64,000 bases of DNA from Sphingomonadaceae bacterium (GCA_020850455.1 JADZEQ010000002.1:124001-188000), one strand, 5' to 3'; shown: positions 51,199-60,311, counted from the stretch's first letter. Numbers and translations are program-made. The notes: generated by a model from the sequence alone, not told the origin.

Positions 51199-52863
51199 AT
51201 GCAAAACAGCCTCCACATCGTCATGGCACAGACCAGCCAGCGCGTCGGCGACCTTGCCGCCAATATGGCAATGATGCGCGCGGTGCGTGCGCGGCACAGG
51301 GATGCCGACCTCATCCTCTTTCCCGAACTGCAGTTGATCGGTTATCCGCCAGAGGATCTGGTGCTGAAACCCGCGCTGAGCGAACGGGCGGCCAAAATGC
51401 TGGACGAACTGGCAGCGGACACTGCGGATGGCGGCCCGGCGATGCTGGTTGGCAGCGTCGAACGCGATGCGGATGGGCTGCTTTATAACATCATCGCGCT
51501 GCTCGATGGCGGGCGGGTGGTGGCGCGGCGGCGCAAGCATGACCTGCCCAATTATGGCACGTTCGATGAAAAACGCGTCTTTGCCGCCGGGCCCTTGCCC
51601 GATCCGGTTCTTTGGCGCGGGGTCAAATTGGGCCTGCCGATTTGTGAGGATGGCTGGTTGCCCGATGTCTGCCGCCATCTGGCTGATGCGGGGGCGGAAT
51701 TGCTGATCAGCGTCAACGGCAGCCCCTATGAAATTGACAAGGATGACCGCCGCCTCACCCAGGTTTTTGCCAGCCGTGTCGCCGAAACCGGCCTGCCGCT
51801 GATTTTCCTCAACCGCATCGGCGGGCAGGATGAACTGGTGTTTGATGGCTGTTCGTTCGTCTTGAACGCCGATGGGTCAACCGCGCATCGCTTGCCCGAT
51901 TGGCAGGAGGTGGAGGTGGCGACCCATTGGTCGCGCGGGGCGGATTGCCGCTGGCATTGTGCACCGGGGGCGCTGGCGACGTGGGATGCGCACCCTGCCG
52001 ATCTTTATGCCGCGATGGTCGTGGCACTGCGCGATTATGTCGATACCAATGGTTTTCCCGGCGTCGTTTTGGGCATGTCGGGCGGCATCGACAGCGCCAT
52101 CTGCGCCGCCATCGCCGCCGATGCGCTGGGGCCGGACCGTGTCTGGTGCGTCATGCTGCCCAGCCGCTTTACCAGCGAAGCCAGCCTGTCCGACGCTGCC
52201 GCCGCGGCACAGATGATCGGCGCGCGGCATGACATCATCCCCATCGTCCCGGCAGTCGAAGCCTTTGACCAGATGCTGGCGGGCAGCTTTGCCGACCGCG
52301 ATGTCGATATTACCGAGGAAAATGTCCAGTCGCGCATTCGCGGCGTCACCTTGATGGCGCTGTCGAACAAATTTGGCCATATGTTGCTGACCACGGGAAA
52401 TAAGAGTGAGATGAGCGTTGGCTATGCCACCATTTATGGCGACATGGCGGGCGGATATAATCCGTTAAAGGACGCCTATAAGACGAGCGTTTTTGCGCTT
52501 GCCCGCTGGCGGAACGAAAATCTGCCGCGCCTCAGCAAAAATCCGGTCATGCCGGTGATGCCCGACGCCATCATTACCAAGCCGCCGAGCGCCGAATTAC
52601 GCCCCGACCAAAAGGATGAGGACAGCCTGCCCTCCTATGCCGAGCTCGACCTGATGCTCCATGGCTTTATTGAAGAAGATCTGGGGGTCGATGCGATTGT
52701 CGAGCGCCATGGCTTTGACCGCGACGTGGTGGCACGCATCGAACGGCTGATTGCGATTGCCGAATATAAGCGCCGCCAAGCCCCGCCGGGGGTTAAATTA
52801 TCGCGCCGTAATTTTGGTCGCGACCGGCGATACCCGATTACCCATGGGTTTCGTACCGCCTGA
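51199..52863 (+). CDS. nadE: Glutamine-dependent NAD+ synthetase
   Basis: The 554-residue two-domain enzyme amidates deamido-NAD using glutamine. The N-terminal nitrilase-like glutaminase domain shows the triad: Glu in LFPELQLIGYPPEDL, Lys in RRRKHDLPNYGTFDEKR, and Cys in LPICEDGW. The C-terminal NAD synthase domain has the P-loop LGMSGGIDSAICAAIAADAL and GNKSEMSVGYATIYGDMAGG. The C-terminus GVKLSRRNFGRDRRYPITHG is typical, so the full length is real although its last 66 bases overlap the convergent GGDEF gene. Confidence 0.96.
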   Translation: MQNSLHIVMAQTSQRVGDLAANMAMMRAVRARHRDADLILFPELQLIGYPPEDLVLKPALSERAAKMLDELAADTADGGPAMLVGSVERDADGLLYNIIALLDGGRVVARRRKHDLPNYGTFDEKRVFAAGPLPDPVLWRGVKLGLPICEDGWLPDVCRHLADAGAELLISVNGSPYEIDKDDRRLTQVFASRVAETGLPLIFLNRIGGQDELVFDGCSFVLNADGSTAHRLPDWQEVEVATHWSRGADCRWHCAPGALATWDAHPADLYAAMVVALRDYVDTNGFPGVVLGMSGGIDSAICAAIAADALGPDRVWCVMLPSRFTSEASLSDAAAAAQMIGARHDIIPIVPAVEAFDQMLAGSFADRDVDITEENVQSRIRGVTLMALSNKFGHMLLTTGNKSEMSVGYATIYGDMAGGYNPLKDAYKTSVFALARWRNENLPRLSKNPVMPVMPDAIITKPPSAELRPDQKDEDSLPSYAELDLMLHGFIEEDLGVDAIVERHGFDRDVVARIERLIAIAEYKRRQAPPGVKLSRRNFGRDRRYPITHGFRTA

Positions 52864-53970
52864 TTTGGCCAGCGGGCGCGCCGCCTTGGCCGCGTAAAGC
52901 TGCTTATCGGCATGGTCGAGCAGGCGCATCGCATCGCAGCCTTGGTCGGTGCAATGCGCCACCCCCGCGCTCGCGCCAATCGCCAATGTTCGCCCATCAA
53001 TATCAAATGGCCGCGCCAGTTCGATCAGGACATGGTCAACACGTCGCCGCATCGCATCCGCATCCCCCGATGCCAGCAGCGCAAATTCATCCCCGCCGAG
53101 CCGCGCCAACAGCGCATCCCCCGCCGCCGCGCGCATCCGTTCTGCCACCGCGACCAATAATTTGTCGCCGAACGCATGGCCGAAATTGTCATTGACCGCC
53201 TTGAACCCATCCAGATCGATCAGCGCCAGCGCCAGTGGGCGGGCATCGGCTTCCACCATCACCCGGTGCAGCGCGCGGCGGTTGGCAAGGCTGGTCAGCG
53301 GGTCGCTGTCTGCCTCTATCCGCAGTTGATGCTTCATGAGCAGCATCGAGACCATCTGTTCATGTTGCTGGAGCACCACCCGGGCCAGAAAAGAGGCGCA
53401 AATCACCGCGACGATCGCCACGATCTGGTCCATCGGGCCGCCAAATGCCCACAGGACAATCGCGGTCGGGATAATCCCCAAACTCATGTTGAGCAGCGCG
53501 GTAAAGCGGATCGACGACAGGGCAAAGGTCGTGCTGAGCGCGCCCATCGCCATCAACAATATATAATAAGCGCGGGTGTCGGGCGGCGCATATAACCAGC
53601 TGCCCACCGACCAACAGGTGCATATCGCCACCACCGGCGCCGAAATGGCGGTCGCCAGCCGGCTGATGCGCAAGGCGACATCCGCAGCGACATTGGTGCG
53701 CCGATTCCTCAGCCACCACATCAAACGAACCTGCGCAATTGCTATCACGATGACGGGGATGCCCACACGCAGAATGAACGGGCTTTGCGGGTCGGCGGCA
53801 AGCATCGCCGCAGCGACCACCGTCACCATCGTCATATAGAGCAAGGGCACCTGCGCCTGTAGCCGCTGAAAACGCAGCACGTCCACCTCATCCGCAATGA
53901 TAGCGGGAATGGCCGGAAAAATCCGGTCATAAAGGCGACGCAACGGAACCATCAGCCATGGCCTAACCAT
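52798..53970 (-). CDS. Membrane-anchored diguanylate cyclase
   Basis: The 390-residue protein has about six membrane helices in residues 35-190 and a GGDEF domain in residues 215-370. DPLTSLANRRALHRVMVEAD opens the domain, ALIDLDGFKAVNDNFGHAFG is the substrate site, and LARLGGDEFALLASG is the catalytic loop. No RxxD inhibitory site is evident before it. It would make cyclic di-GMP. Two ATGs near the start (53970 and 53952) are possible. The last 22 codons (GGTKPMGNRVSPVATKITAR end) run antisense to the nadE 3' end and look like an accidental extension. Confidence 0.9.
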   Translation of the reverse strand: MVRPWLMVPLRRLYDRIFPAIPAIIADEVDVLRFQRLQAQVPLLYMTMVTVVAAAMLAADPQSPFILRVGIPVIVIAIAQVRLMWWLRNRRTNVAADVALRISRLATAISAPVVAICTCWSVGSWLYAPPDTRAYYILLMAMGALSTTFALSSIRFTALLNMSLGIIPTAIVLWAFGGPMDQIVAIVAVICASFLARVVLQQHEQMVSMLLMKHQLRIEADSDPLTSLANRRALHRVMVEADARPLALALIDLDGFKAVNDNFGHAFGDKLLVAVAERMRAAAGDALLARLGGDEFALLASGDADAMRRRVDHVLIELARPFDIDGRTLAIGASAGVAHCTDQGCDAMRLLDHADKQLYAAKAARPLAKSGGTKPMGNRVSPVATKITAR

Positions 53971-54034
53971 GGATAGGCAAATATGCGGTTAATTGGCCGC
54001 CAAAATCGACGGCTATCCCCGCTCGATGACAAAA

Positions 54035-54073
54035 TTGTCCATTTGACGAAATTTCACGCTATAGGCGCGCGCC
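54035..54073 (+). promoter_or_regulatory. gltX promoter, probably leaderless
   Basis: TATAGG at 54060-54065 ends 8 bases before the gltX ATG. A TTGTCC at 54035-54040 gives a 19-base spacer; TTGACG at 54043 is too close. The placement of TATAGG matches the gyrB and hisB promoters. Confidence 0.42.
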
Positions 54074-55414
54074 ATGGCCATTATCACGCGTTTCGCCCCC
54101 TCCCCCACCGGTCGGCTACATGTCGGCAATTTGCGCCAAGCCATCCATAATTGGCTGTTCGCGCGGCGCCATGGTGGGCAATTTTGGCTGCGCATCGATG
54201 ATACCGATGCAGCACGGTCGCGCGAAGAATATGTCGATGCCATCCATGCCGATTTGGCTTGGTTGGGGCTTACCCCCGATGGTGTGGAGCGCCAATCGGC
54301 GCGGCTGGCGCGTTATCAGACATTGTTCGACCAATTGGTCGCATCGGGGCATATCTACCCCTGTTATGAAAGCGCGGAGGAGCTGGATATACGGCGCAAA
54401 ATCCTCCTCTCCCGCTCGCTCCCGCCGGTTTATGAGCGCACATCGCTGCACCTCAGCGCCGACGAACACGCGGCAAAGCAAGCGGCGGGCATTGCCCCGC
54501 ATTGGCGCTTTAAGCTCAACCATGATGCGCCGATCCTATGGACAGATGCGGTGCGCGGCGAACAAAGGTTCGACCCACGGCTGTTGTCCGACCCGGTGGT
54601 GCGCCGCGCCGATGGGTCGTGGCTCTACCTCTTGCCCAGCGTCATTGATGATGCCGATATGCGGGTCAGCCATGTCATTCGCGGCGAAGACCATGTGTCG
54701 AACACCGCGAGCCAGTTGCAAATGTTCGCCGCCATTGGCGCGCCGACCCCCAATTTTGCACACACCGCGCTGCTGACCGGGGCGGAAGGGAAATTGTCCA
54801 AACGCCTCGGTGCCTTGGGCTGCGATGAATTTCGCGCAGCGGGGATTGAACCCGAATCGCTGATCGCCAAGCTGGCGCGGCTCGGCACCGCCGACCCGGT
54901 CGAACCATTGATTGACCGCGCACCACTGATCGCCAGCTTTGACTTTGGGCGCTTTGGCCGCGCCCCGGCGCGTTTCGACATGGGCGAATTGGAAACGCTC
55001 AACGCCCGCATCGTCCACCAACTGGATTTTGCGCATGTCGCGCCGCGCCTGCCGCAGGGGATGGACGCGGCGGCATGGCAGGCCATCCGCCCCAATGTCG
55101 CGCATGTGGCAGAGGCAGCGGATTGGTGGGCGGTGGTCGAAGGGGCCGTCGCCGCCGATATGGTCGATGCCGATGACAAAATATTTTGCGCCCAAGCGGC
55201 ACAAGTGGCGGCGCAGATCATCTGGGGCGAGGACCCATGGCACGCGCTGACCGATGCGCTAAAGGCCAGCAGCGGGCGCAAGGGCCGGGCGCTATTCCTG
55301 CCGTTGCGCCGCGCCTTGACCGGCCGCGACCATGGGCCGGATATGGCCGCGCTGCTGCCGTTGATCGGCCAAGCCCGCGCGGTCGAACGATTGGAGGCCG
55401 CCGCCGCACGCTAA
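54074..55414 (+). CDS. gltX: Glutamyl-tRNA synthetase
   Basis: The 446-residue class I synthetase has the HIGH-type motif in RFAPSPTGRLHVGNLRQA (residues 6-23) and the KMSKS-type motif KLSKRLG near residue 240. RIDDTDAARSREEYVDAI is typical. Alphaproteobacteria often have two GltX proteins and a tRNA-dependent amidotransferase route; which this one is cannot be told here. The C-terminal anticodon domain is of discriminating-enzyme length. No ribosome site precedes the ATG, in agreement with a leaderless mRNA. Confidence 0.95.
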   Translation: MAIITRFAPSPTGRLHVGNLRQAIHNWLFARRHGGQFWLRIDDTDAARSREEYVDAIHADLAWLGLTPDGVERQSARLARYQTLFDQLVASGHIYPCYESAEELDIRRKILLSRSLPPVYERTSLHLSADEHAAKQAAGIAPHWRFKLNHDAPILWTDAVRGEQRFDPRLLSDPVVRRADGSWLYLLPSVIDDADMRVSHVIRGEDHVSNTASQLQMFAAIGAPTPNFAHTALLTGAEGKLSKRLGALGCDEFRAAGIEPESLIAKLARLGTADPVEPLIDRAPLIASFDFGRFGRAPARFDMGELETLNARIVHQLDFAHVAPRLPQGMDAAAWQAIRPNVAHVAEAADWWAVVEGAVAADMVDADDKIFCAQAAQVAAQIIWGEDPWHALTDALKASSGRKGRALFLPLRRALTGRDHGPDMAALLPLIGQARAVERLEAAAAR

Positions 55415-55651
55415 CGTCAGCCGGACGGCGCGCCCCCCACCATAGGCACCATCGTTCAGCGCAGAGTTCGGGGAAGGATTCCCGCCTTCACCTGTACGGC
55501 AGCGGGCTTGCCCGCGTCCCCACGCCCCCGCTTGGCCCCCCGTTATACGCCCCACTCGTGACGCGCCCGCCCCCTCCGGCGCATACTTGACTCAAATGAT
55601 ATGTTGTAACATACTATCTTGACCCCGCATGGTCGGGGGAGGAGAGAGGAT
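55415..55651. other. Intergenic region before tonB
   Basis: The first part is C-rich with a weak GC hairpin (GCGGGC and GCCCGC near 55501-55514) and no T-run. The last 70 bases contain the tonB promoter. I see no gene or RNA here. Confidence 0.5.
55587..55615 (+). promoter_or_regulatory. tonB promoter with a palindrome in the spacer
   Basis: TTGACT at 55587-55592 and CATACT at 55610-55615 have a 17-base spacer. The spacer and the -10 hold the dyad TATGTTGTAACATA (55600-55613), similar in form to Zur-type boxes. It would block RNA polymerase if bound. Confidence 0.5.
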
Positions 55652-56377
55652 ATGGCGATACCCTTTTTGATCGCGGCGCAGCACAGCCGCCGCTCTGGTC
55701 TTGCGTTACACGCGCCCATGCCTGCCCCCGCCGGCTATCAATCGGGCGGTGGCCATCGCGGCGCGTCGGCTGGCCTGTCGCTGGGTCTGACCGCGCTGAT
55801 GCTGACCGGATTGGCAAGCGCATTGGTGGTGCCGCAGGTGCTGCGCCCCACGCCGGGGCCCACCACCGTCGTTAATATACCGGCACCGCAGGTTGAACCG
55901 CCGCCGCCCCCACCGCCCCAATCAACAATCGATCCGCCCGCGCCGCAGTTAACCCGCCAACAGATCCCCACGATCCCGCTTGGTGACCCATTCCCAATGC
56001 AGCTGACACCACCGATTGGACCGACGGATATCGGCCCAATCCTTCCCATAGCGCGCAACGATCCGCCACCGCAGCCCACCCGCGACCCGGTGTTGACTGG
56101 TGCCAGCCGCGACCCCCGCTTTGCCGGGGCGTTCCAGCCGCCCTATCCCGCCGCGCGCCAGCGTGAGGGGGCGGAGGGTTATTGCCGCGTGTCGGTCAGC
56201 ATCACGCCAGCGGGCCGGGTCAGCGCGGTACGGGCGGTCGACTGCCCCGACGACGCCTTTTTCCGCGCAACCGAGCGGCAGGCGCTGCGCCACTGGCGTT
56301 TTCGCCCCGCGACCCGCGACGGGGTGGCGGTGGAAACCAGCATCGAACAAAATGTCCGCTTTCAAATCATCGAATAA
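55652..56377 (+). CDS. tonB: TonB family energy transducer
   Basis: The 241-residue protein has one membrane helix at about residues 42-62 (LSLGLTALMLTGLASALVVP), a proline-rich linker (VEPPPPPPPQST onward) and a C-terminal TonB domain at residues 150-241 (FQPPYPAARQREGAEGYCRV and WRFRPATRDG). It couples the proton motive force to outer-membrane receptors, such as the two in this window. ATG 55652 follows a GAGGAGAGAGG box. No exbB or exbD is adjacent. A palindromic promoter site precedes it. Confidence 0.92.
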   Translation: MAIPFLIAAQHSRRSGLALHAPMPAPAGYQSGGGHRGASAGLSLGLTALMLTGLASALVVPQVLRPTPGPTTVVNIPAPQVEPPPPPPPQSTIDPPAPQLTRQQIPTIPLGDPFPMQLTPPIGPTDIGPILPIARNDPPPQPTRDPVLTGASRDPRFAGAFQPPYPAARQREGAEGYCRVSVSITPAGRVSAVRAVDCPDDAFFRATERQALRHWRFRPATRDGVAVETSIEQNVRFQIIE

Positions 56378-56393
56378 TGGCTAATCTGGCGGG

Positions 56394-57338
56394 GTGCCGA
56401 GCCCCGCCACCTTTTCCTGGCAGCCCCCGCCCGACAGCGGCATCCATGTCGCGATGGTCGCGGCCAATGGCTTGCAATTTGAAGTGGCGATGGCGGGCGA
56501 CCCGGCGGCGAAACGTGTCGCCATCCTCCTCCACGGATTTCCCGAACTCAACGTCAGTTGGCGGCACCAGATGCCACTGCTCGCCGAAATTGGCTGGCGG
56601 GTTTGGGCACCCAATTTGCGCGGCTATGGGGCGACGAGCCGCCCCGACGGCGTCGAGGCCTATCGCGTCAACCATTTGGCAGAGGATGTCTGCGCGCTGA
56701 TTGATGCAGCGGTGGCGGAAGTAGGCGGAACGCCTGACCAAGCGGGCGAGGTCATGTTGGTCGCGCATGATTGGGGGGCGCTGATCGCGTGGAACATCGC
56801 CATTCGCAAATTGCGACCGCTGTGTCGTTTGGTCATCATGAACGTCCCCCACCCGCGCTGTTTTATGCGCGAATTGGAATGCAATCGCGCACAGCGGCGC
56901 AAAAGCTGGTACATCCGTTTCTTCCAAATCCCCCGCCTGCCCGAATGGGCGCTGCGGCGGCGCGGCGCGGCGGCAATCAGGCGCGCCTTTACCGACAGTG
57001 CGGCAAACAAAGCCAATTTTCCGCCGGATATTTTGCAAATCTATGCCGATGCGGCGCGGCGCCCCGGCGCCCTCACCGCGATGGTCAATTATTATCGTGC
57101 ATTGCGCCGCTTTCCCGACCTGACCGACATTGGCGATGGAAAGGTGGATGTGCCGACCCTGATGGTCTGGGGTGAAGCCGACGTCGCCATCGACATCGCC
57201 TGCACCCATGGCACCGACGCCTATGTCGATGACCTGTCGCTCCATATTTTGCCCGGCATTTCGCATTGGGTGCAACAGGATGCGCCCGAACGCGTCAACG
57301 CCATTTTGCGCGACTGGCTGGCACCGCCAACGGCATAA
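56394..57338 (+). CDS. Alpha/beta hydrolase, epoxide hydrolase-like
   Basis: The 314-residue protein has the oxyanion-side HGFPELNVSWRHQMPLL, the nucleophile elbow AHDWGALIAWNIA (nucleophilic Asp in DWG, as in epoxide hydrolases and dehalogenases) and the catalytic His in GISHWVQQDAPERVNAIL. Asp and the HGFP motif favour epoxide hydrolase. The start is uncertain: GTG 56394 or ATG 56454, the latter giving the usual N-terminus MVAANGLQFEVA. It follows tonB by 16 bases and might be co-transcribed. Confidence 0.87.
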   Translation: MPSPATFSWQPPPDSGIHVAMVAANGLQFEVAMAGDPAAKRVAILLHGFPELNVSWRHQMPLLAEIGWRVWAPNLRGYGATSRPDGVEAYRVNHLAEDVCALIDAAVAEVGGTPDQAGEVMLVAHDWGALIAWNIAIRKLRPLCRLVIMNVPHPRCFMRELECNRAQRRKSWYIRFFQIPRLPEWALRRRGAAAIRRAFTDSAANKANFPPDILQIYADAARRPGALTAMVNYYRALRRFPDLTDIGDGKVDVPTLMVWGEADVAIDIACTHGTDAYVDDLSLHILPGISHWVQQDAPERVNAILRDWLAPPTA

Positions 57339-57380
57339 TGTAGACTCGCCATGGCGCGCCGCACCGGTTAAAGCGCGCCC

Positions 57381-57869
57381 ATGCGCATTTTCAACATGCC
57401 TGATATTTCGGGCGGCATTGCCGATTTCTGGAACTATATCCGCGTCGACCGGCCGCATCGCTGGCCAGCGCTCGGCCTGGCGATTACGGTTCCCTTGCTG
57501 GTCGTTTATTTCCTCGCGCGCGGCATCAACCCCGCCGAGCCGCCCAAGCGGCAGATTATCTATGTCCAAAGCTGGCCCGCGACACGCAGCGATTTTGACG
57601 TCCGCCACGACTGGCTGGTGCGCGCGCGCGAAGCCAATGACCGCAACCAGCGCCGCCGCGAAGCCTATGGCGCCTTTGCCCGCGCGCTTGGGCAGGATTT
57701 TGACGCCGACGCCGCCAAACGCGAATTTGACGATGCACGCGCCACCATCGACCGCGCGATGGCGGAGCTGGAGGCGGCGCGCGCCGCTGGCCGGCCGCTC
57801 CCCCCGCTGCCACGTGCAACAGCAGAGTCTGCGCCCCGGCCCGCCCCCACCCCCCAAGCTGCGCGATGA
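57381..57869 (+). CDS. Single-pass membrane protein of unknown function
   Basis: The 162-residue product has a cytosolic N-terminus of about 30 residues, one helix (ALGLAITVPLLVVYFLARG, about residues 30-48) and a charged, Arg/Ala-rich helical domain likely to be periplasmic. A proline-rich end follows. I recognise no family. It overlaps ribD by 4 bases (ATGA), so it belongs to the front of the riboflavin cluster or at least is coupled to ribD. Confidence 0.72.
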   Translation: MRIFNMPDISGGIADFWNYIRVDRPHRWPALGLAITVPLLVVYFLARGINPAEPPKRQIIYVQSWPATRSDFDVRHDWLVRAREANDRNQRRREAYGAFARALGQDFDADAAKREFDDARATIDRAMAELEAARAAGRPLPPLPRATAESAPRPAPTPQAAR

Positions 57870-58864
57870 AAGCTGGCGGGGCCGCAGACGCGCGGTGGAT
57901 GGCATCCGCCATTGCGCTTAGCAATCGTGCGCGACCGACGAGCCATCCCAACCCCAATGTCGGCTGTATTTTGGTCCGCGATGGCCCCGATGCTTGCCGG
58001 GTTGTCGGCCATGGCTGGACGCAAAGCGGTGGCCGCCCCCATGCCGAGGCGATGGCGCTCACCATGGCGGGCGGCGCGGCGCGCGGCGCCCATGCCTATG
58101 TCACGCTCGAACCCTGTGCCCATGACAGCACACGCGGGCCAAGCTGCGCCGCATCGCTGATCGACGCCGGCATCGCGCGGGTAAGCGCGGCGATGCTGGA
58201 CCCTGACCCGCGCACCCATGGCCGTGGCATAGCGATGCTGGAGGGGGCGGGCATCCTGTGCGACGTTGGCACAGGCGCGCGCGACGCGCGGGCGGCGATG
58301 GCACCATGGCTCCACCGCCAGAGCATGGGGCGGGCGCAGGTAACGCTGAAACTCGCCACCAGCATCGACGGGCAAATTGCGCTCGCCAATGGCGAAAGCC
58401 GCTGGATTACGGGGGATAGGGCGCGCGCCCATGCCCATATGCTACGCGCAACCCATGATGCGATTTTGGTCGGTCGCGGCACCTTGGCTGCCGACAATCC
58501 CCGGCTCGACGTCAGGCTCGGCGGGCTGGAACATCGCCGTCCACGCCGCATCCTCCTGTCGAGCGGCGCTAGCGCACCAGATGGCTGGGAACTCGCGCAA
58601 AGCGCGGACGCCGCAGCGCGCTTACCCGGTATCCATGCGCTCCTGGTCGAAGGGGGGGCGGGCGCGGCGGCGGCCTTTATCGCTGCCGACTTGGTCGATA
58701 CGCTCATCCTCTATCGCGCGCCGATATTATTGGGGCACGGCCGCGCAGCATTGGGGGATATTGGCCTTGCATCGCTGGCCGCCGCGCATGGCCGCTGGCA
58801 ATGCGCCGACATCAGGCGGCTTGGCGATGATATATTTGAACGCTACGAACGGGTTAGGGGTTAA
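57866..58864 (+). CDS. ribD: Bifunctional riboflavin deaminase/reductase
   Basis: The 332-residue enzyme deaminates and then reduces the pyrimidine made from GTP. The deaminase domain has PHAEAMAL with its zinc His and Glu, and LEPCAHDSTRGPSCAASLID with two zinc cysteines. These are 9 residues apart instead of the usual 8. The reductase domain starts near residue 150 (LKLATSIDGQIALANGESRW), and LVEGGAGAAAAFIAADLVD is typical. It overlaps the upstream membrane protein gene by 4 bases, and ribE starts 12 bases after it. No FMN riboswitch is visible upstream. Confidence 0.93.
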   Translation: MKAGGAADARWMASAIALSNRARPTSHPNPNVGCILVRDGPDACRVVGHGWTQSGGRPHAEAMALTMAGGAARGAHAYVTLEPCAHDSTRGPSCAASLIDAGIARVSAAMLDPDPRTHGRGIAMLEGAGILCDVGTGARDARAAMAPWLHRQSMGRAQVTLKLATSIDGQIALANGESRWITGDRARAHAHMLRATHDAILVGRGTLAADNPRLDVRLGGLEHRRPRRILLSSGASAPDGWELAQSADAAARLPGIHALLVEGGAGAAAAFIAADLVDTLILYRAPILLGHGRAALGDIGLASLAAAHGRWQCADIRRLGDDIFERYERVRG

Positions 58865-58876
58865 GGGTAGGAAGCT

Positions 58877-59533
58877 ATGTTCACCGGCATCATCAGCGCC
58901 GTCGGCACCATCAGCGCGGTTACACCCGCAGCGGGCAGTGACTGCCGTATCCGCATTGCAGCACCGGGATTTTTTGCCGACGTGGTGACCGGCGCATCGG
59001 TCGCCTGTTCGGGCGTCTGCCTGACCTTGGTGCGCGGCGGCGCGGATTTTGGCGAATTTGACGTATCGGGCGAAACGCTGAGCCGCACCGCCCCCGCCAT
59101 GTGGGAAATGGGTGCAAGGATAAATTTGGAACGCGCGCTACGGGTTGGCGATGAATTGGGCGGCCATATCGTCACCGGCCATGTCGATGGCGTGGGTTCG
59201 GTCGTTTCGATGGCGGCAGAACATGGTTCGCACCAGATTGTGGTCGCGGTGGACAGCGCGCTTGCCCCCTTTATCGCGGCCAAAGGGTCGGTCGCACTCG
59301 ATGGCATTTCGCTGACCGTCAATGCGGTGGAGGATGTGACGGGCGATGCGGGGAGCGATGCCCAAGACGGGACGGGACACCGCGCGCATTTCCACCTCAA
59401 CATCATTCCGCACAGCTGGGCGGTAACCAATTTGTCGCGTCTCTGCCCGGGTGCAGCGGTGAATATCGAAATCGACACACTGGCGCGATATTTGCGCCGT
59501 ATGCAGATGGTGGAGAGTGCAAAATGCGCCTGA
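58877..59533 (+). CDS. ribE: Riboflavin synthase, alpha chain
   Basis: The 218-residue trimeric enzyme joins two lumazine molecules into riboflavin. It has the usual N-terminus MFTGII and two lumazine-binding repeats, with ACSGVCLTLVRGG in the first and VALDGISLTVNAVED in the second, and TGHVDGVGSV between. AGGA sits 4 bases before the ATG. It follows ribD and overlaps the next gene by 10 bases. Symbol usage differs between species (ribE or ribC). Confidence 0.95.
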   Translation: MFTGIISAVGTISAVTPAAGSDCRIRIAAPGFFADVVTGASVACSGVCLTLVRGGADFGEFDVSGETLSRTAPAMWEMGARINLERALRVGDELGGHIVTGHVDGVGSVVSMAAEHGSHQIVVAVDSALAPFIAAKGSVALDGISLTVNAVEDVTGDAGSDAQDGTGHRAHFHLNIIPHSWAVTNLSRLCPGAAVNIEIDTLARYLRRMQMVESAKCA

Positions 59534-60309
59534 TCTGGATCGCGATGGGGCTTGCCGTTGCCGCCCTTCCCACCCATGCGGCGGCAAGCTGTGCGCGCGC
59601 CATCAGCCCCGGCAGCGGCGCGCAAAGCCGGGACCCTGACAATCGGGTCGCCATCGAATATGGGCGCGCCCTGGGCTTTGCGCTGGCCGCACGCGACGAC
59701 AGCGCAGCGACCGACCGGCTTTATGACCTGACGCGCATATTGCTGCCCAATGCCCTGCCGTCGGTCAATTTGTCACAAAATGGCGGCTGCGATGTCGCCG
59801 ATGGCGTGGGGAGCGAGGCGGTGGAGCGCGACGCATTCGTCCGCGATATTGCCGCGCGCTACACCATCGCGCCGACCGCGCTGACCGACGCACAGGTCGG
59901 CCAATTCGCTGCGTTGCGCGATGCCTGTAATGAGGAGGTGCGGCGCACGGCCATGCCCTATTTCGCGCGCGTCATGACGCGTGATGCCATCGGCGAACTA
60001 TGGGGTTTTCTGGTACCGCGCAGCGGTGCAACCATCCCCGCCAATGGGGCCGAACCGCTGACCGGCGCGCGTTTGACGCGGCTGTCCGGCGGCGCGCTCA
60101 GCCCGGTCATCACCGCCAGTGCACCGCATATCGTCAATCGGCAGGAACGCGCGGCGCAATATCTGACCCACCATGTCAATGGCGAACGCATCATGTCCGC
60201 ACTCAATCAATATATTGCGGCGGTAATCACCCCGGCTGCAGGGCGCGCGACGCAGCTTTGTCCGGCGACGGCGGCGCAAGAAGCAGCCTTGGCCGACCGT
60301 CTGCAATAA
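59524..60309 (+). CDS. Exported protein of unknown function in the riboflavin cluster
   Basis: The 261-residue protein starts with a signal peptide (MRLIWIAMGLAVAALPTHAA) cleaved near THAAA. The mature part is hydrophilic and helical, with cysteines near residues 23, 89, 137 and 249 that could form disulfides. No domain is recognised. It overlaps the ribE end by 10 bases in another frame, so translation is probably coupled. A separate promoter for the next gene lies directly after it. A role in flavin transport or flavoprotein maturation would be a guess. Confidence 0.8.
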   Translation: MRLIWIAMGLAVAALPTHAAASCARAISPGSGAQSRDPDNRVAIEYGRALGFALAARDDSAATDRLYDLTRILLPNALPSVNLSQNGGCDVADGVGSEAVERDAFVRDIAARYTIAPTALTDAQVGQFAALRDACNEEVRRTAMPYFARVMTRDAIGELWGFLVPRSGATIPANGAEPLTGARLTRLSGGALSPVITASAPHIVNRQERAAQYLTHHVNGERIMSALNQYIAAVITPAAGRATQLCPATAAQEAALADRLQ

Positions 60310-60311
60310 GA

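Noticed and set aside
55501..55514. GCGGGC/GCCCGC hairpin as gltX terminator
   Set aside because: It has a short stem with a 2-base loop and no T-run.
56367..57905. 512-codon minus-strand frame
   Set aside because: It is antisense to the epoxide hydrolase-like gene and the small membrane protein gene; composition is shadow-like.
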